Below are positions 1-7,740 of a DNA stretch of 14,365 bases, one piece after another. The notes beneath the pieces were generated by a model. It had not been told where the DNA came from and did no database searches. It saw only the letters and a list, made by a program, of their open reading frames with translations. Source of the DNA: an uncultured Acetobacter sp. (GTDB lineage: Bacteria > Pseudomonadota > Alphaproteobacteria > Acetobacterales > Acetobacteraceae). The stretch is taken from positions 1-14,365 of the forward strand of contig CALCDN010000229.1 of the NCBI GenBank assembly GCA_937900755.1, in the 5' to 3' direction. The first letter of the stretch is position 1. Each line of letters starts with the position of its first letter. A program made the position numbers and the translations under genes.

Positions 1-39
1 TCAGTGTCTCGTGGGCTCGGAGATGTGTATAAGAGACAG
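1..39. other. Nextera (Tn5) sequencing adapter, P7/read-2 side (artefact)
   Basis: Positions 6-39 are the Nextera read-2 transposase adapter: GTCTCGTGGGCTCGG followed by the 19-base Tn5 mosaic end AGATGTGTATAAGAGACAG, which ends at 39. Positions 1-5 (TCAGT) sit where the last bases of an i7 index would be and fit, from memory, the tail of index N724. Translation from base 4 gives MSRGLGDVYKRQ, a peptide often seen as adapter contamination in databases. These bases are library sequence and should be trimmed. Confidence 0.98.
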
Positions 40-3000
40 GCACTATTGACCTCCCCATTGCCAAAAACAACGCGCAGGCTGCCGAAACCGCCCGGAATGA
101 GCAGCAAAAAGCCCTGCAACAGGCCCGCCAGCGCCTGGCATCCCTGCAAGCCGAACTGCACATCGCCGAAAAACGCCATGCCGAAGCCCTGGCCGCCCTT
201 GTCAGCCCGGACCTGCTGGACCGCCTGCAAACGGACAGCGAGCACGCGACCACCACATGCGAACAAGCCCGCCAGACACAGGAAAAAACCGAGGCCGAAC
301 GCCGCGCGGCCAGCACGGCTTTTACCGACGCCAGCCGAAACGCGCAGGAGGCCGAGGCACACCAGCGCAGTGCAGCCGAGGCCCTGCGCACGGCCCGTAC
401 CACCCAGCAACGCGCAGAGCAGGAGGCCGAAACACTCACGCGCGCGCTGGACCATGTCCGGGCCGAAGCCATTGCCGATACCGTGCTCGAAGACGCCCGA
501 CAGACCCGTGCCCGACACGAAAATGCGCTGGCCCAGACCGGGGCCGCACTGGAACAGGCCGAGCACACGCTGAGCGAGCACAAGGCCTGGTACGCCACAG
601 TCCATGCCCAGCAGGCCGCACTCCAGACCGAACTGACCCGCCTACAGGCCCAGGCCGAAGGGCTGGACCAGGCCCTGGGGCAGGACAACGCCGTGGTGGA
701 CAACCCGGTTTCCGCCCTGATTACAGTGCCAGAGGACTACGAAAACGCGCTGGCAGCCGCCTTGGCCGAGGGACTGGACGCACCAACCGCACCGGATGCC
801 CCCCAAGGCTGGCGGCAACTTCCGTCCGAGCCACTCCCCCCCCTGCCCGGTGGCGCGCAACCGCTCAAATGCTGCATAACGGCCCCACCAGAGCTGGACC
901 GTGTGCTGTTATCCATAGGACTGCTCCCCCAGGGGGTGGATGGCCACACGCTCCAGCAGGACCTTGCTCCAGGGCAGTGCCTTGTATCCATCGCAGGGGA
1001 TCTGTGGCGATGGGATGGTTTTTACGCCCATGCGGGCAGGACCAGCACGGCTGCCCACAGGCTGGCCCAACGCCGCGTCCTGCGCGAAACCCAAAGCCGC
1101 ATTGCCACATTACAGGCAGCCCTCCCCACCACACAGGCGGACGCCGCCACCTGCGCCACCGCCGTGCAAGCCAATGAAGACCTGTTAAAGGAACTCAGGA
1201 ACACACGGCACGCACAGGAACAGTCCTTGCAAAAAGCCCGTGCGCATGAGACCGAAACAGAGCGCGGCCATGCCTCCTACCGCGCCCGGCTGGACGCCAT
1301 GCTGCCCCAACACGCACGCGCGCAGTCCGCTCTGGCCGAAGCTCAGGCGACACTCGCCAACGCCCAGGCCACGTACGAAAACCTGCCATCACTCCAGAGC
1401 ATCCAGTCCGCGCTGGCCACCACGCGGGACAGGAATACAGCAGCACAGGCGGCGGAACAGCAGGCCCATACGGCTTTCAAACACGCGCAGGCCATAGCCC
1501 AGACCGCGCGGGACACGCTTGCGCAAACCCGGCAGCAACACGCATCCGCCACAACCCGACTGGAAACACTCACCCCCGAACTTGAACGCCTGCGCCATAA
1601 TCAGGCAATAGAGACATCCAGCGTAACGGAATTGGAAAGCAGGCTGGCCACGGCCCAGTCCGTGCAGCAGACACAGGCGGCATTGCATGAGGCCCAGACC
1701 AGACTGGATGACGCCAATACGGCACTGCGGGCTGCAACGCAGGTTTTGGTCCGCGCGGACGAGCACGCCACCACCACCACGCAGGCACACCGCGCGTTGC
1801 AGGAGCAGGCCCTGACCCTGCGCAGCCGTCTGGCGGGCCTGACCCCACGGCTGGCCGAACTGTCCACCGACCATACGGACGCGGAGCACCACCTGCTTGC
1901 CGCACAGGCCGCATTGGAAGCGGCCCTTGCCTCGGTGCCGGATAATGCACAGGCCAGGCTGGACGACCTGAACACCCAGCGGGCCGATCTGCTGGCCGGG
2001 CTTGATAGCGCGCGCGAACTGCGGGCCGCCCTGCAGGCCGAATCCACCACACTGGCAGACCGGCTTGTCGCGCTGGATACAGCACAGGCCGAATGGAGCA
2101 CGCGCGAAACCGTTGCCCGCGCGGACAACGCAAACGCCCTCCACCGGCTGGAAGGCGCCCGCGCCAACCATAGCAGGGTTTCCGAGCTGCCAACCGCCGC
2201 GCAGCAGCAAAAAGCCAGTACGCTGGCGGCCCTGGAAGAAGCGGAAGAGCAGTTTGCCCAGACCGACCTCCTGCGGGCCGAGGCAGAGGCCGCACTCAAC
2301 GCTGCCCATGAACTGCGCCGCAAAACCGAAGGCGAATTGGCCACCGCGCGTGAGAACCTGCTGAAGGCCGAAGGAAAAAGCGAGCAGGCACAGGCCATTC
2401 TGGACCAGTTGCTGGTAGAAACACCAAACCCGCCCAGGCACCCCGTTACCGACCTGACGGAAGGGGCTGAAACCTCGCTACGCCGTAAAATCACCCGTCT
2501 GGCCCGTGAGCGTGACGACATGGGGCCGGTGAACCTGCGGGCCGAACTGGAAGCGGAGGAAGCCTCCACCCAGGCGCAGACCCTGGGGGCCGAAATGGCG
2601 GACCTGGAGGAAGCCATAAGCCGCCTGCGCGGTTCCATTGGCGCGCTCAACAAGGAAGGCCGCGAGCGGCTGATGGCCGTGTTCACGCAGGTGGACCTGC
2701 ATTTTCAGTCTCTTTTCACCCGCATGTTTGGTGGCGGTCGCGCCCATCTGGGCCTTGTTGGCAGCGATGACCCGCTGGAAGCGGGGCTGGAAATCTATGC
2801 CCAGCCACCTGGCAAGAAACTGGCCACACTTTCGCTCCTGTCTGGAGGTGAACAAGCTTTAACGGCACTTTCCTTGATCTTTGCCGTTTTCCGCTGTAAC
2901 CCTGCTCCGATATGCGTATTGGATGAAGTGGATGCCCCACTCGATGACGCCAATGTAGGCCGCTTTAGCGCCCTGCTCGGTGACATGGTGGCCGAAGCCG

Positions 3001-3173
3001 GTACGCGTTTTCTGGTTGTGACACACCACCAACTCACCATGGCCCATATGGACCAGCTCTTTGGTGTCACCATGCAGGAACGCGGAGTAAGCCGCGTTCT
3101 TTCTGTTGATCTGGCTAAGGCGGCCTCCATGGTCGGTCAGAAGGACAAGGAACCCACTGATGTCACATCCTGA
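40..3173 (+). CDS. smc: Chromosome segregation ATPase SMC, N-terminally truncated by the contig end
   Basis: SMC is the cytoplasmic condensin ATPase that loads with ScpA/ScpB and organises the nucleoid. The frame is open from the first genomic base (first full codon at 42), giving 1043 residues. Order: right-handed part of the N-terminal arm (about residues 1-212, rich in Ala, Gln, Arg and Glu), a compact hinge (about 213-340, ending in DLWRWDGF as in alphaproteobacterial SMCs), a C-terminal arm of about 500 residues, then the C-terminal ATPase head. In the head, GALNKEGRERLMAVF is followed by FGGG, the ABC signature LSGGEQ near 934, Walker B ICVLDEVDAPLDD near 957 and a THH switch near 995. 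The N-terminal head with Walker A and part of the arm are missing because the library fragment ends. The C-terminal arm is clearly longer than in B. subtilis SMC, suggesting a full protein near 1,500 residues (inference from arm symmetry). Many reverse-strand ORFs here are shadows. Confidence 0.96.
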
Positions 3174-3186
3174 AAAGGGAGCTGGC

Positions 3187-3936
3187 ATGTCTGTCTGCTG
3201 CAGTGCCACGACATCGCACAGGTGTTTGAAAAAAATTGCCTTTGCGGCAGCCCTTTGCACGGCATCCGTTGCGGTGCTGGCCATCCACCACACCAAGACC
3301 AGTGGCATCATGGCGCGCATCCACCACGGGCTTATTGTGTGCGCCAGCAATACCGGCACGCAGAACGTTGCCCAGGCCGCCACCATTTCCGGCATAGGCC
3401 GGCCCGGCATGGTCCGCCTTGGCCTGACCAGCAGCGCGGACGGGCAAGTCGCCGTGGAACCGGGCAGCAGCACACTGGCCACCGTGCTGGATACAGCCCG
3501 CCATTCCAACACCCTGCTGATGCTGGACCTCCACGGCGCGGACCCCAAGGAAGTGGCGTTTGAGGTCAGCAAGGCCCATATGCGCGACCGGGTTATTTTT
3601 GTTCCCGCGGACTACAAAAGTACTGCAGCAGTACTCAAAGCCGATTCCAAGGTTATGGTAGCCATTGCCATCAATTCCGAGCGGGATGCCTATAACGCTC
3701 ACCGCATGGCGGGACACCACCCTTACGCGGCCTATCTTTCCCCCTCCGCCGCACCAAGCCTTTTCTCGCTGGTGCACCGCGATGCCGAGGCCATTATTAC
3801 CGACACCCCTCCATCCATGATATCCACCGCTGATTTTCTGGCAAACCGGCCTGTCGATATTGTCATTACGCACCAGCCCTACCAGTTGACCACGGCACTC
3901 GCCCTTGCCCCCTCCCCGGTTACACATTCCGAATAA
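3187..3936 (+). CDS. Exported or membrane-anchored protein resembling a catalytically dead glycerophosphodiester phosphodiesterase
   Basis: The product has 249 residues. The N-terminus shows basic KK at about 15-16 then a hydrophobic stretch (IAFAAALCTASVAVLAI), a signal peptide or membrane anchor. The rest follows the order of a GDPD-type TIM barrel: a first strand IVCASNTG where active enzymes have IAHRG, GMVRLGLTSSADGQVAVEPG where they have ELDVxxTKDGxxVxxHD, then LMLDLHG (usually LxIEIK), DRVIFV, and AEAIITDTPP (usually VDGIITDxP). The His-Arg, Glu-x-Asp and second His of the active site are all absent, so hydrolysis is unlikely. Start: ATG at 3187 has AAGGGAG six bases upstream. An in-frame ATG at 3160 overlaps smc by 14 bases and has AAGGA upstream, so it remains possible. 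The close spacing suggests co-transcription with smc. The family match is by pattern, not by search; the function is unknown. Confidence 0.72.
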   Translation: MSVCCSATTSHRCLKKIAFAAALCTASVAVLAIHHTKTSGIMARIHHGLIVCASNTGTQNVAQAATISGIGRPGMVRLGLTSSADGQVAVEPGSSTLATVLDTARHSNTLLMLDLHGADPKEVAFEVSKAHMRDRVIFVPADYKSTAAVLKADSKVMVAIAINSERDAYNAHRMAGHHPYAAYLSPSAAPSLFSLVHRDAEAIITDTPPSMISTADFLANRPVDIVITHQPYQLTTALALAPSPVTHSE

Positions 3937-4010
3937 CGCATCTTCCCCCGGCACCTGCGGCTTCCATTATAGGGAACGGCCCTCACGCCGGACTGCGCAA
4001 AATACACGAC

Positions 4011-4048
4011 AATAAAAAAGCCCCTGCCCTTTTGTGAAGAGCAGAGGC
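4011..4048 (-). terminator. Rho-independent terminator of aarC
   Basis: Read on the minus strand, GCCTCTGC (4048-4041) pairs with GCAGGGGC (4027-4020), including one U-G pair, and a run of six U follows (4019-4014). It starts 26 bases after the aarC stop codon. The stem has a mismatch when read on the plus strand and no U run follows there, so it serves aarC only. Confidence 0.88.
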
Positions 4049-4073
4049 CTTGAACAAAAACCGGACGATCCGA

Positions 4074-5591
4074 TTACGCGGGAAGCATGGACCCGGTTTC
4101 AATAAACCGCTGGTGCCAGGACAACGCTTCGGTCAGCAGGTGTGGTGTGTGCTTGCCAAAAGAGTCCTTGAGCGCGCGATTAAAGTAATCCTGCAACATG
4201 GGACGATAGTCCGGGTGTGCGCATTTTTCGATAATCGCCTGGGCACGCTTGACGGGTGAAAGCCCGCGCAAGTCAGCCAGTCCCTGTTCGGTCACAAAAA
4301 TCTGGGTGTCCTGCATAATGTGGTCCACATGGGCTGCCATGGGCACAATAGCCGAAATTTTGCCACCCTTGGCCGTGGACGGGGACAAGAAGATGGACAG
4401 GTAGGCGTTCCGGGCAAAGTCACCCGACCCCCCAATCCCATTCATCATTTTGGAACCCATGACGCGGGTGGAGTTCACGTTGCCGTAAATATCCGCCTCG
4501 ATCATGCCATTCATGGCAATGCAGCCCAGCTGGCGAATAACGCCCGTGCTGTTGCTGATGTCCTGCTGGCGCAGAATGATCTTGGAACGGAAGAAGTCCA
4601 TCCGGTTATTGATTTCTTCCGCGGCTTCCGGGCTCAGGGAAAACGACGTTGCCGAGGCAATGCGCATCCGCCCCGAATCCAGCATGGCGAGCATGCCGTC
4701 CTGAATGACCTCGCTAAAGCCGACCAGATTTTCAAACGGCCCTTCATTCAGCCCATCCAGCACCGCATTGGCCACATTGCCAACCCCGGACTGCAGGGGC
4801 AGGAGGGAGGGCGGGAGGCGATTCTGTTTGACTTCGTGTTCAAAAAAATCAAGCAGGTAGCCCGCAATGGCTTTTGCCGTGCCATCGGGTGCGGCAAAAG
4901 GCGCGTTTCTGTCGCTGTCGTTCGTGCGGACGATGGCCTGAATCTTGGCCGGATCAACCTTGAGGAACGTGCGGCCAATACGCTGGTCAGCGCGGGAGAG
5001 CGGCACAACGTCACGCGGGGCGTTGCCGTAGCTGTTGCCGTCCCACACATCGTGGGTGCCTTCCAGCCCCGGATGCTGCCATTCGTTGACTTCGATGATG
5101 ACCTTGTCGGCCAGGTCAAGGAACGCCTGCGAATTGCCAACCGAGGACGTGGGCACAATGCCTCCGTCTTCCGTAATGGCCGTGGCTTCCACTACGGCCA
5201 CATCAAACTTGCCATAGTTGCCCTGATGCGCCCGCAATGCGACCTGCCCGAGATGATTATCAAAATAATCCGTCTCGCCAGAGTTGATGCGGTTCCGCAT
5301 GGCGGCATCGGTATTGAACGGAGAGCGGAAGGAAACACCGTCAACCTTGCCCAGCTCGCCATCAAGCTGCGGGCCGGTGGAAGCCCCGGTAATAAGGCTG
5401 ATCCGGTGCTTTTCCCCACGGCTGTGGGCAGCTTCCATCTGTTGGGCCAGCGCCATGGGCACGGCCTTGGGGTACCCTGCGCCTGTAAAACCGCTGGTGC
5501 CGACCACGTCACCATTTCGGATCAGCTTTGCCGCGGCCTCTGCCGGACAAACCTTGCTACGCAGCGCGACGTTCCGAATGCGCTCTGTCAT
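4074..5591 (-). CDS. aarC: Succinyl-CoA:acetate CoA-transferase AarC
   Basis: Transfers CoA from succinyl-CoA to acetate, yielding succinate and acetyl-CoA. In Acetobacter aceti it replaces succinyl-CoA synthetase in a citric acid cycle variant needed for acetic acid resistance. The product is 505 residues, the length I recall for A. aceti AarC, and begins MTERIRNVALRSKV as that protein does. With this start the catalytic glutamate falls at Glu294 (GFSEVIQDG), Asn347 lies in DISNS, and the oxyanion-loop Gly388 is in NGIGGSGDF, all matching published numbering. The hallmark QSGVGNVANAV (267-277) is present. Start ATG 5591 has AGGAAGG six bases upstream; a longer in-frame start at 5672 adds 27 residues unlike the family. 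A 42-codon ORF lies 84 bases upstream on the same strand. The citrate synthase gene lies about 2 kb away, pointing the other way. Confidence 0.97.
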   Translation of the reverse strand: MTERIRNVALRSKVCPAEAAAKLIRNGDVVGTSGFTGAGYPKAVPMALAQQMEAAHSRGEKHRISLITGASTGPQLDGELGKVDGVSFRSPFNTDAAMRNRINSGETDYFDNHLGQVALRAHQGNYGKFDVAVVEATAITEDGGIVPTSSVGNSQAFLDLADKVIIEVNEWQHPGLEGTHDVWDGNSYGNAPRDVVPLSRADQRIGRTFLKVDPAKIQAIVRTNDSDRNAPFAAPDGTAKAIAGYLLDFFEHEVKQNRLPPSLLPLQSGVGNVANAVLDGLNEGPFENLVGFSEVIQDGMLAMLDSGRMRIASATSFSLSPEAAEEINNRMDFFRSKIILRQQDISNSTGVIRQLGCIAMNGMIEADIYGNVNSTRVMGSKMMNGIGGSGDFARNAYLSIFLSPSTAKGGKISAIVPMAAHVDHIMQDTQIFVTEQGLADLRGLSPVKRAQAIIEKCAHPDYRPMLQDYFNRALKDSFGKHTPHLLTEALSWHQRFIETGSMLPA

Positions 5592-5619
5592 GAGAGGCCT
5601 TCCTGTTTTTCTTCTCAAC

Positions 5620-5630
5620 TGTTCCGAACA
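5620..5630. promoter_or_regulatory. Possible operator: 11-base dyad upstream of aarC
   Basis: TGTTC-C-GAACA is a perfect 5+5 inverted repeat centred about 34 bases upstream of the aarC start codon, between it and the small upstream ORF. Its position would suit a repressor site or a leader structure. It is short enough to occur by chance, and no regulator gene is nearby. Confidence 0.25.
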
Positions 5631-5675
5631 TACAGAAGGGACAATCCTCCACGGGGTTCTTGCGCCAGACACCCC

Positions 5676-5804
5676 TCAGGGCCAGCGCGCCACCTTGCCG
5701 TGGTCTATGTCCTCTTCCGCATTTTTCAGGCTTGTCTCCGCCCCTGAAAGCTCTTGCACCCTATGCGCAAACAGAACCATCTGGCGCGTCACATACTTGT
5801 GCAT
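5676..5804 (-). CDS. Small ORF (42 residues) upstream of aarC, unknown function
   Basis: I do not recognise this protein. It starts with ATG at 5804, preceded by GGAGGGAG seven bases upstream, one of the strongest ribosome binding sites in the window, and ends with TGA at 5678-5676. The predicted peptide begins MHKYVTRQMVLFAHRVQELS and ends GKVARWP. It is mixed-charge, without Cys, with helix-forming stretches and no signal peptide. Third codon positions are mostly G or C, as in the neighbouring genes. It precedes aarC by 84 bases on the same strand, so it could be a small co-expressed protein or a leader whose translation affects aarC. A GGGGT/ACCCC inverted repeat (5653-5657 with 5671-5675) starts right after the stop. 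Conservation has not been tested. Confidence 0.5.
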   Translation of the reverse strand: MHKYVTRQMVLFAHRVQELSGAETSLKNAEEDIDHGKVARWP

Positions 5805-5889
5805 GCGCAGGCTCCCTCCAAAAAAAACTTGCAGCAACCGTTCCTGTTTTCGCTCGGAAAGCCTACATGAAGGTTAGAAAAGAACAGGT

Positions 5890-6642
5890 ATGGATGGAAT
5901 GTTCACGGATACCGGGCATGACGAAAACGTGAAGAACGCAATGCGAAAAGGACTCCGCATTGTGGGCGATGTGCATGGGGATATTGACGCCTTCCGCCAT
6001 GCCGTGGCCACGGACCGTTTTATCATTCAACTGGGTGATCTGGTAGATTACGGGCCAGACAGCGCGGGCGTTCTGCGCCTGATGTTGCAGGTCCGGCGTG
6101 AAGGCCGCGGCCTGTTCCTGATTGGCAACCACGACCGCAAGCTCGGCCGGGCTCTTATGGGCAAGAAGCTCCGCTCCTCCCCCCATCTGGACGAAACACT
6201 GGCCCAGCTCATGGCGCCTGACAACGCCGATGTCCTCCAAGACGTGCTGCCCGCACTGGAGCAGGCCCCGGCGTGGCTGGTCATGGGCAGGACCATTTTT
6301 GTGCACGGCGCGTTTGAGCCGCACATGCTCAACGAACCGCCGCCTCCCCCGCTTGCGCGCGTGACCTACCTGCTGTCGCGCGCCCTGTTTGGCGAAACCA
6401 CGAGCCGCATGCAGGCCGATGGCTACCCCGAACGCACGCTCAACTGGGTCAACCACATTCCCGATGGCTATACCGTGTATTGCGGGCATGACCAGCGCTC
6501 GACCAATGGCTGCCCGCTGGCCATACCCGGTCGGGCTGGTGGACGCGCCGTTTTTGTTGACACGGGCGCAGGCAAAGGTGGGCATCTGGCATGGGTGGAC
6601 CTGCCTTTCCCTCCTGTGGAAGAAAAGCTTTATGTCTGTTAA
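5890..6642 (+). CDS. Calcineurin-like metallophosphatase (ApaH/PrpE-type PPP family)
   Basis: A cytoplasmic two-metal phosphoesterase of 250 residues. The full motif set is visible: GDVHGD (Asp27, His29), GDLVDYGPDS (Asp50, Asp53), GNHDRK (Asn80, His81), the metal-ligand His in VHGAFEPH (His139), YCGHD (His200) and the closing VDTGAGKGG (224-231). This arrangement is that of PPP-family bacterial phosphatases such as PrpE and ApaH, which hydrolyse dinucleoside polyphosphates or phosphoproteins; the actual substrate cannot be read from sequence. Start is uncertain: ATG 5890 has only a weak AGG nearby, while ATG 5941 (Met18) has GAAG at good spacing and sits nine residues before the first motif. 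It is the first gene of a plus-strand run with chorismate mutase and SixA, divergent from the small ORF and aarC. Confidence 0.88.
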   Translation: MDGMFTDTGHDENVKNAMRKGLRIVGDVHGDIDAFRHAVATDRFIIQLGDLVDYGPDSAGVLRLMLQVRREGRGLFLIGNHDRKLGRALMGKKLRSSPHLDETLAQLMAPDNADVLQDVLPALEQAPAWLVMGRTIFVHGAFEPHMLNEPPPPPLARVTYLLSRALFGETTSRMQADGYPERTLNWVNHIPDGYTVYCGHDQRSTNGCPLAIPGRAGGRAVFVDTGAGKGGHLAWVDLPFPPVEEKLYVC

Positions 6643-6700
6643 CGTCAGGGCAGTGCGTTTTATACCGCTTCCATAATGTTTTGACCTGTAGCCAGAGACC

Positions 6701-7030
6701 TTGATCACCGTGACAAATCAGCCGTGCCCCCCGGAGGCCCTGCGCGACCTCCGCCGCAGCATAGATAATATTGACGCAGCTCTTGTTGCCATGCTGGCCG
6801 AGCGCTTTCGCTGCACCAAAGCTGTTGGCGCCCTTAAAGCGCTTTACAAACTCCCCCCCGCCGACCCCGCGCGCGAAACACAGCAGATCGCCCGCCTGCG
6901 CCACCTGGCCGAAGACGCCCATCTGGACCCCGACTTTGCGGAGAAGTTTCTCAACTTCATCATTCACGAAGTCATCCGGCACCACGAGGCCATTGCCCTT
7001 GAGGCGTCTCCCCTGCCCCCCACACCATAA
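6701..7030 (+). CDS. Chorismate mutase, AroQ class (monofunctional)
   Basis: Converts chorismate to prephenate for phenylalanine and tyrosine synthesis. The 109 residues form the three-helix AroQ fold. Comparison with the E. coli P-protein mutase domain needs no gap: Arg11, Arg28, Lys39, Asp48, Arg51 and Glu52 correspond here to Arg18, Arg35, Lys46, Asp55, Arg58 and Glu59, a constant offset of seven. The position of E. coli Gln88 is His95 (in EVIRHHE), a form I associate with a common small bacterial mutase subfamily. No ATG start is available: TTG at 6701 or GTG at 6710 are the candidates, neither with a good ribosome binding site. An isochorismate-pyruvate lyase (PchB-like) is the main alternative, less likely as no salicylate gene is nearby. 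The gene begins 58 bases after the phosphatase and ends 14 bases before sixA. Confidence 0.85.
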   Translation: MITVTNQPCPPEALRDLRRSIDNIDAALVAMLAERFRCTKAVGALKALYKLPPADPARETQQIARLRHLAEDAHLDPDFAEKFLNFIIHEVIRHHEAIALEASPLPPTP

Positions 7031-7044
7031 CATCATGTGATCAG

Positions 7045-7590
7045 ATGCCCGTTGTCCCTACGCCCCGCCGCCTGATTCTCCTCCGTCATGCCGAGGCAAC
7101 GCCCGCCGATATGGGCAGTTTTTCCTCGGAGTCCGACATGGCGCGCCCATTGACATACGATGGAGAGCGGGCCGCTATGCGATGCGGCATCTGGCTACGG
7201 GAAAACAATCTGAGCCCCGATACGGCCCTGTGCAGCCCCGCGGTCAGAACCCAGCAGACACTCGCTGGCGTGCAAAACGTCCAGCGCCCCCCCACCATAG
7301 CCAATGTTTTTTTATGCCCCGAAATATACGAGGCGGAGCCCGGCGCACTGGCCATGGCGCTATGGCAGGTGCCAGAACAGGCCCGTACCGTCCTGCTTGT
7401 CGGGCATAATCCCGGCATTTCCGAATTTGCACGCTGGCTGGATAACAGGAACGAAATGCTCGATCAGGGATTCGCGCCGGGTTCGCTTGCGATCTTCAAG
7501 ATGGTCGGCAGCGACCTTGTTCCAGACCAGAGCTCCTGGGCAAACTGTGGCAGCATGAACCTGGTTTTGCACACATTCACGCGACCCTGA
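7045..7590 (+). CDS. sixA: SixA-type histidine phosphatase
   Basis: A phosphoglycerate-mutase-superfamily phosphatase of 181 residues. The catalytic motif is LLRHAEA (Arg14, His15), with Arg68 in SPAVRTQQT and the second active-site histidine in LLVGHNPG (His121). SixA enzymes remove phosphate from histidine of phosphotransfer proteins such as the ArcB HPt domain or the nitrogen-PTS protein NPr; no such partner is encoded in this window. Its position directly upstream of citrate synthase recalls the aarABC region of Acetobacter aceti, where, as I remember, a SixA-like gene accompanies aarA. The ribosome binding site is weak. The stop codon lies inside an inverted repeat (7586-7622), and a probable terminator follows at 7638-7660, so read-through into citrate synthase is likely limited. 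Confidence 0.88.
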   Translation: MPVVPTPRRLILLRHAEATPADMGSFSSESDMARPLTYDGERAAMRCGIWLRENNLSPDTALCSPAVRTQQTLAGVQNVQRPPTIANVFLCPEIYEAEPGALAMALWQVPEQARTVLLVGHNPGISEFARWLDNRNEMLDQGFAPGSLAIFKMVGSDLVPDQSSWANCGSMNLVLHTFTRP

Positions 7591-7637
7591 GATAAAAAAT
7601 CCCAGTTTACTGCCGACTCAGGCGCGTGATAACGCGC
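7586..7637 (+). other. Two adjacent inverted repeats between sixA and citrate synthase
   Basis: CCTGAG (7586-7591) pairs with CTCAGG (7617-7622). Immediately after, GCGCGT (7622-7627) pairs perfectly with ACGCGC (7632-7637) around a GATA loop; base 7622 is shared, so the two can compete or stack. They stand just before the probable terminator at 7638-7660. Confidence 0.5.
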
Positions 7638-7660
7638 GGTTTATCGGGATGAACCTTTTT
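7638..7660 (+). terminator. Probable terminator or attenuator after sixA
   Basis: GGTTTAT (7638-7644) pairs with ATGAACC (7649-7655), with one U-G pair, around a CGGG loop, followed directly by five T (7656-7660). The stem is only moderately stable, but the layout is that of an intrinsic terminator. It leaves 80 bases before the citrate synthase start codon, room for a separate promoter, though I cannot point to a convincing one. Confidence 0.55.
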
Positions 7661-7740
7661 GTTTGCTTCCGAATGGGAGACAACACTCAAACAGCAGGCC
7701 GCAGCCGCGACCGTGACCCCACTATGCAAAAGGAAACACC

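Noticed and set aside
4..573. 189-codon plus-strand ORF beginning MSRGLGDVYKRQ
   Set aside because: It starts inside the Nextera adapter and continues in a wrong frame of smc; its composition (Pro, Arg, Lys, Thr) is that of a shadow.
1389..2686. Long minus-strand ORFs of 350 and 361 codons opposite smc
   Set aside because: They lie wholly within the smc coiled coil, where repeated Ala and Gln codons leave reverse frames open; they are Ser/Ala/Arg- or Gly/Gln-rich with no domain pattern.
3160..3186. Start of the GDPD-like gene at ATG 3160, overlapping smc
   Set aside because: Possible, but ATG 3187 has the better ribosome binding site and gives a normal signal-like N-terminus.
4320..5747. 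475-codon plus-strand ORF opposite aarC
   Set aside because: Antisense shadow: aarC in the other strand has a full family match, catalytic residues, a ribosome binding site and a terminator.
6681..6710. TTGACC as a -35 box before chorismate mutase
   Set aside because: No acceptable -10 element at the proper distance, and it would fall inside the coding start.
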